From assembly GCA_025360985.1 (NCBI GenBank), contig JANYBA010000106.1, positions 1-8,382 of the forward strand: a stretch of 8,382 nucleotides of DNA, in the 5' to 3' direction. This document shows, in pieces, positions 6,754 to 8,382 of the stretch; the stretch's first letter is position 1, and each line of letters starts with the position of its first letter. The notes beneath the pieces are model-generated. The model worked only from the letters and a program-made list of their open reading frames with translations, made no database searches and was not told where the DNA came from. Source of the stretch: Gammaproteobacteria bacterium (GTDB taxonomy: Bacteria; Pseudomonadota; Gammaproteobacteria; Xanthomonadales; Xanthomonadaceae). The position numbers and the translations under genes were made by a program.

Positions 6754-6927
6754 GCCGATGCCTGCGAAACGACCTTGATCCGGAGGATCAAGTGGAGCAT
6801 CTGCGAGACCACATCAGGCTTTCCGCAACAGGGCGGACTTGCACACCGCGGCCACGCGCGACACCCGCGTCGTGTTTATCGGACAAGGTGTATGTTAGCG
6901 CACGCTGTCGAACACGGCAGAGGATAC
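6740..6927 (-). ncRNA. ssrS: 6S RNA
   Basis: 6S RNA binds sigma-70 RNA polymerase as an open-promoter mimic and lowers transcription in stationary phase. It fills the zapA-ygfA gap, its standard site. The closing stem pairs 5' ATCCTCTGCCGTG (6925-6913) with 3' CATGGCGGAGGGT (6754-6742), 13 bp with three G-U. Inside are a TCCGC/GCGGA hairpin (6837-6822) followed by AAGCCTGATG, close to the E. coli hairpin and AAGCCUUAAAAC. A perfect CTTGATCC/GGATCAAG hairpin (6792-6774) corresponds to the E. coli 3' hairpin. CCGATA in the 5' bubble (U at 6878) aligns with the E. coli product-RNA start. Length is about 188 nt (E. coli 184). Ends are set to within a few bases from the stem and the -10. No terminator follows, so transcripts can run into ygfA. 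Confidence 0.93.
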
Positions 6928-6933
6928 GACGCC

Positions 6934-6939
6934 AGTATA
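6934..6939 (-). promoter_or_regulatory. -10 element of the 6S RNA promoter
   Basis: On the minus strand TATACT (6939-6934) matches the sigma-70 -10 in five of six bases. It lies 6 nt before the predicted 6S start at about 6927. The -35 region is weak (ACGTTC at 17 nt). A perfect 12-nt palindrome CCGCGATCGCGG (6943-6954) fills the spacer and is a candidate operator. Confidence 0.55.
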
Positions 6940-6969
6940 ACGCCGCGATCGCGGTGGAACGTGAACTGT

Positions 6970-7269
6970 TTAACGGGGCGCGAGGGAATCGAATAGTCCG
7001 TCGAGCTTGCGGTTCATCTCGCCCAGCGTCTGCCGGATCGCCTGGTCGCTGCTGCCGCCCAGTTGCCGGCCCTGCATGAGTTCGTGTGCCAGGTTGAGCG
7101 CGGTCAGCACCGCCACCCGGTCGAGCGCGGCGGTGCGGCTGTCGCCGCGGATCTCGCGCATGCGTTTGTCGACCAATTGCGCGGCGGCGACCAGTTGCTC
7201 GCGTTCCGAAGGCTCGCAGCCGATGGTGAACTCGCGGTCCATGATGCGGACGCTGACTGGCTCGCTCAT
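6970..7269 (-). CDS. zapA: cell division protein ZapA
   Basis: ZapA binds FtsZ and bundles its filaments at the division ring. The 99-residue length is typical. The N-terminal globular part reads VSVRIMDREFTIGCEPSERE, and GCEPSEREQLVAAAQLVDKRM is the most conserved stretch of the family. The C-terminal half (about 60-95) is helical and supports dimer and tetramer formation. Its ATG overlaps the TGA of the upstream coiled-coil gene (ATGA, 7266-7269), so translation is coupled. 6S RNA begins about 43 nt after its stop codon. Identification rests on family sequence and on the conserved zapA-ssrS-ygfA order. Confidence 0.93.
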   Translation of the reverse strand: MSEPVSVRIMDREFTIGCEPSEREQLVAAAQLVDKRMREIRGDSRTAALDRVAVLTALNLAHELMQGRQLGGSSDQAIRQTLGEMNRKLDGLFDSLAPR

Positions 7270-7487
7270 GTATTGCTCTCCAGCGACTTCAGGCGCTGGA
7301 TCATCGCCTCGACGCGGGTTCGCGCCAGGTCGTTCTTGTTCTGCAATTGCGCCCGCTCGCTGGCCAGCGCTTCCTGGCCCTGGCGCAGGCTGCGGTTTTC
7401 CTCGGCCAGGCGCCGCGCCAGCTCCAGCAAGTTGTCGACGCGGCTGGCCAGTTGTTGCAGTTGCGCGATAGTGTCGTTGGCATCCAT
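7266..7487 (-). CDS. small coiled-coil protein, TIGR02449 type (ZapB-like)
   Basis: A 73-residue, almost entirely helical protein with heptad-like leucine spacing from about 8 to 70 (QLQQLASRVDNLLELARRL, then LRQGQEALASERAQLQ) and no membrane segment or cysteine. This matches the small coiled-coil family TIGR02449 that precedes zapA in Pseudomonas and Xanthomonas. By analogy with ZapB it may act in division-ring organisation with ZapA, but that is inference. The stop overlaps the zapA start by 4 nt. The ATG at 7487 has no Shine-Dalgarno site. A TATCTT -10 ends 6 nt before it, predicting an mRNA that begins at the start codon. A second ATG at 7483 is out of frame. Confidence 0.87.
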   Translation of the reverse strand: MDANDTIAQLQQLASRVDNLLELARRLAEENRSLRQGQEALASERAQLQNKNDLARTRVEAMIQRLKSLESNT

Positions 7488-7493
7488 GACGGA

Positions 7494-7522
7494 AAGATAG
7501 GCGTGGCCGGCTCGGGGGTCAA
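7494..7522 (-). promoter_or_regulatory. predicted leaderless promoter of the zapA operon
   Basis: On the minus strand TTGACC (7522-7517), a 17-nt spacer and TATCTT (7499-7494) form a good sigma-70 promoter: -35 five of six, -10 four of six. Six bases then lead to the ATG at 7487, so the expected start base is the A of ATG. The -35 hexamer overlaps the TGA stop of the upstream EAL gene (7521-7519). Confidence 0.65.
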
Positions 7523-8382
7523 CCGGCGGCGCGCGGCCCCGGCTGCCAGCGCTGGATGAAGTCCAGGCAGGCTTCGGGGTCCAGCGGCGGCGACAGCCAG
7601 TAACCCTGGACCTGGTCGCAGCCGTGCCGACGCAGGAATTCCAGCTGGCGTTCGTCTTCCACGCCCTCGGCGACCACGTCCAGGGCCAATGAATGGCCCA
7701 TGGCGATGATGGTCGCGGTGATCGCCTCGTCGTCCGGATCGCGGTGGATGTCGGCGATGAATTCCTTGTCGATCTTGAGCGTGTCGATCGGCAGGCGCTT
7801 GAGGTAGACCAGCGACGAATAGCCGGTGCCGAAGTCGTCGATGGCCAGGGTCACGCCCAGGTCCTGCAGGCGATTGAGCACGTCGGTGGCCTGCTGCGCG
7901 TTCTGCATCACCATGCTCTCGGTGACTTCCAGCTCGATCCGGTCGGCAGGGACGCCATGGGTAGCCAGCGCGGTTTGCAGTTGCTCGACCAGGTTGCCGC
8001 GCAACAACTGCAGCACCGACAGGTTGATGCCAATGACGATTTCGGTGAGTCCGAGGTCGCGCCAGCGCCGCAGGGTGCGACAGGCCTCGAGCAATACCCA
8101 TTCGCCGATCGGCAGGATCAGGCCGCTTTCTTCGGCCAGCGGAATGAAATCCGCCGGGCCGATCTGGCCGAGTTCGCCGCAATGCCAGCGCAGCAAGGCC
8201 TCGGCGCCGGTGATGGCGTCGTCGTGCAGGCGCAGGCGCGGCTGGAATTGCAGGCGGAACTCGTTGCGCTCGAGCGCCCTGCGCAAGCTGGCCAGCATCG
8301 CCGTGCGTTGCCGCGCCTGGGCATCCATGGCCTCGTTGTAGACCTGGAAGGTATTGCGGCCCGCCGCCTTGGCCTGGTACAT
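7519..8382 (-). CDS. GGDEF-EAL diguanylate phosphodiesterase, 5' end outside window
   Basis: This is the C-terminal 287 residues of a longer protein; the gene runs off the right edge. The first visible residues, MYQAKAAGRNTFQVY, are the characteristic end of a GGDEF domain, so this Met is not the true start. An EAL domain follows, which hydrolyses cyclic di-GMP to pGpG. The catalytic set looks complete: EALLRW (61-66), INLS, the ELEVTES glutamate, DDFGTGYSSL, LKID, AEGVE and QGYWLSPPL. I therefore expect phosphodiesterase activity. Whether the GGDEF part is active, and which sensor lies N-terminal, cannot be seen. The gene ends 31 nt before the next start codon, and its stop lies inside that gene's -35. 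No terminator is seen between them. Confidence 0.93.
   Translation of the reverse strand: MYQAKAAGRNTFQVYNEAMDAQARQRTAMLASLRRALERNEFRLQFQPRLRLHDDAITGAEALLRWHCGELGQIGPADFIPLAEESGLILPIGEWVLLEACRTLRRWRDLGLTEIVIGINLSVLQLLRGNLVEQLQTALATHGVPADRIELEVTESMVMQNAQQATDVLNRLQDLGVTLAIDDFGTGYSSLVYLKRLPIDTLKIDKEFIADIHRDPDDEAITATIIAMGHSLALDVVAEGVEDERQLEFLRRHGCDQVQGYWLSPPLDPEACLDFIQRWQPGPRAAG

Noticed and set aside
6774..6792. perfect CTTGATCC/GGATCAAG hairpin taken as an intrinsic terminator of zapA
   Set aside because: No T tract follows on the minus strand, and the hairpin matches the 3' internal hairpin of 6S RNA.
5479..6996. 505-codon plus-strand open frame
   Set aside because: It lies opposite rpiA, the EVE gene, ygfA and 6S RNA, all of which have firm assignments; its protein has no family-like stretch.

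Overview
The window is GC-rich, densely packed chromosomal DNA from a gammaproteobacterium, most likely of the Xanthomonadales/Lysobacterales group. This rests on recalled protein similarity (SpeD, L13 and S9 read like Xanthomonas/Lysobacter proteins), on the use of a Coq7-type di-iron hydroxylase for ubiquinone, and on the gammaproteobacterial order zapA, 6S RNA, 5-formyl-THF cyclo-ligase. No database search was run. Every gene has a recognisable family, and I see no insertion sequence, phage, CRISPR array, defence island or toxin-antitoxin pair.

Layout. (1) 94-888 (+): speD, polyamine synthesis. (2) 989-2754 (-): a GlcF-like iron-sulfur oxidoreductase and coq7, joined by an ATGA overlap and converging on speD. 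The speD-coq7 pairing is also known in Pseudomonas next to vfr, so a Crp-family gene may lie left of the window. (3) 2852-3895 (+): ribosomal genes rplM and rpsI, then tRNA-Gln(CTG) 12 nt later and a strong intrinsic terminator, apparently one transcription unit. (4) 3960-5018 (+): a protein with two cyclic-nucleotide-binding domains fused to rhodanese, under its own promoter. (5) 5022-7487 (-), read from right to left: a small coiled-coil protein (TIGR02449 type), zapA, 6S RNA (ssrS), 5-formyl-THF cyclo-ligase, an EVE-domain protein and rpiA, all tightly spaced. (6) 7519-8382 (-): the C-terminal part of a GGDEF-EAL protein, cut by the window edge.

How they work together. Most genes are core metabolism or growth functions: translation, polyamines, ubiquinone, one-carbon folate, pentose phosphate, cell division, and a growth-phase regulator of RNA polymerase (6S RNA). 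Two genes are signalling proteins: the cNMP-binding/rhodanese protein and the EAL phosphodiesterase.

The most interesting points are at the transcript level. The 3' strand of the 6S RNA closing stem overlaps the ATG of the cyclo-ligase gene and supplies a GGAGGG that could serve a downstream TTG start. The zapA operon and the GlcF-like gene have promoter geometry predicting leaderless mRNAs. The rplM-rpsI spacer holds two tandem hairpins. No wholly new system is evident.
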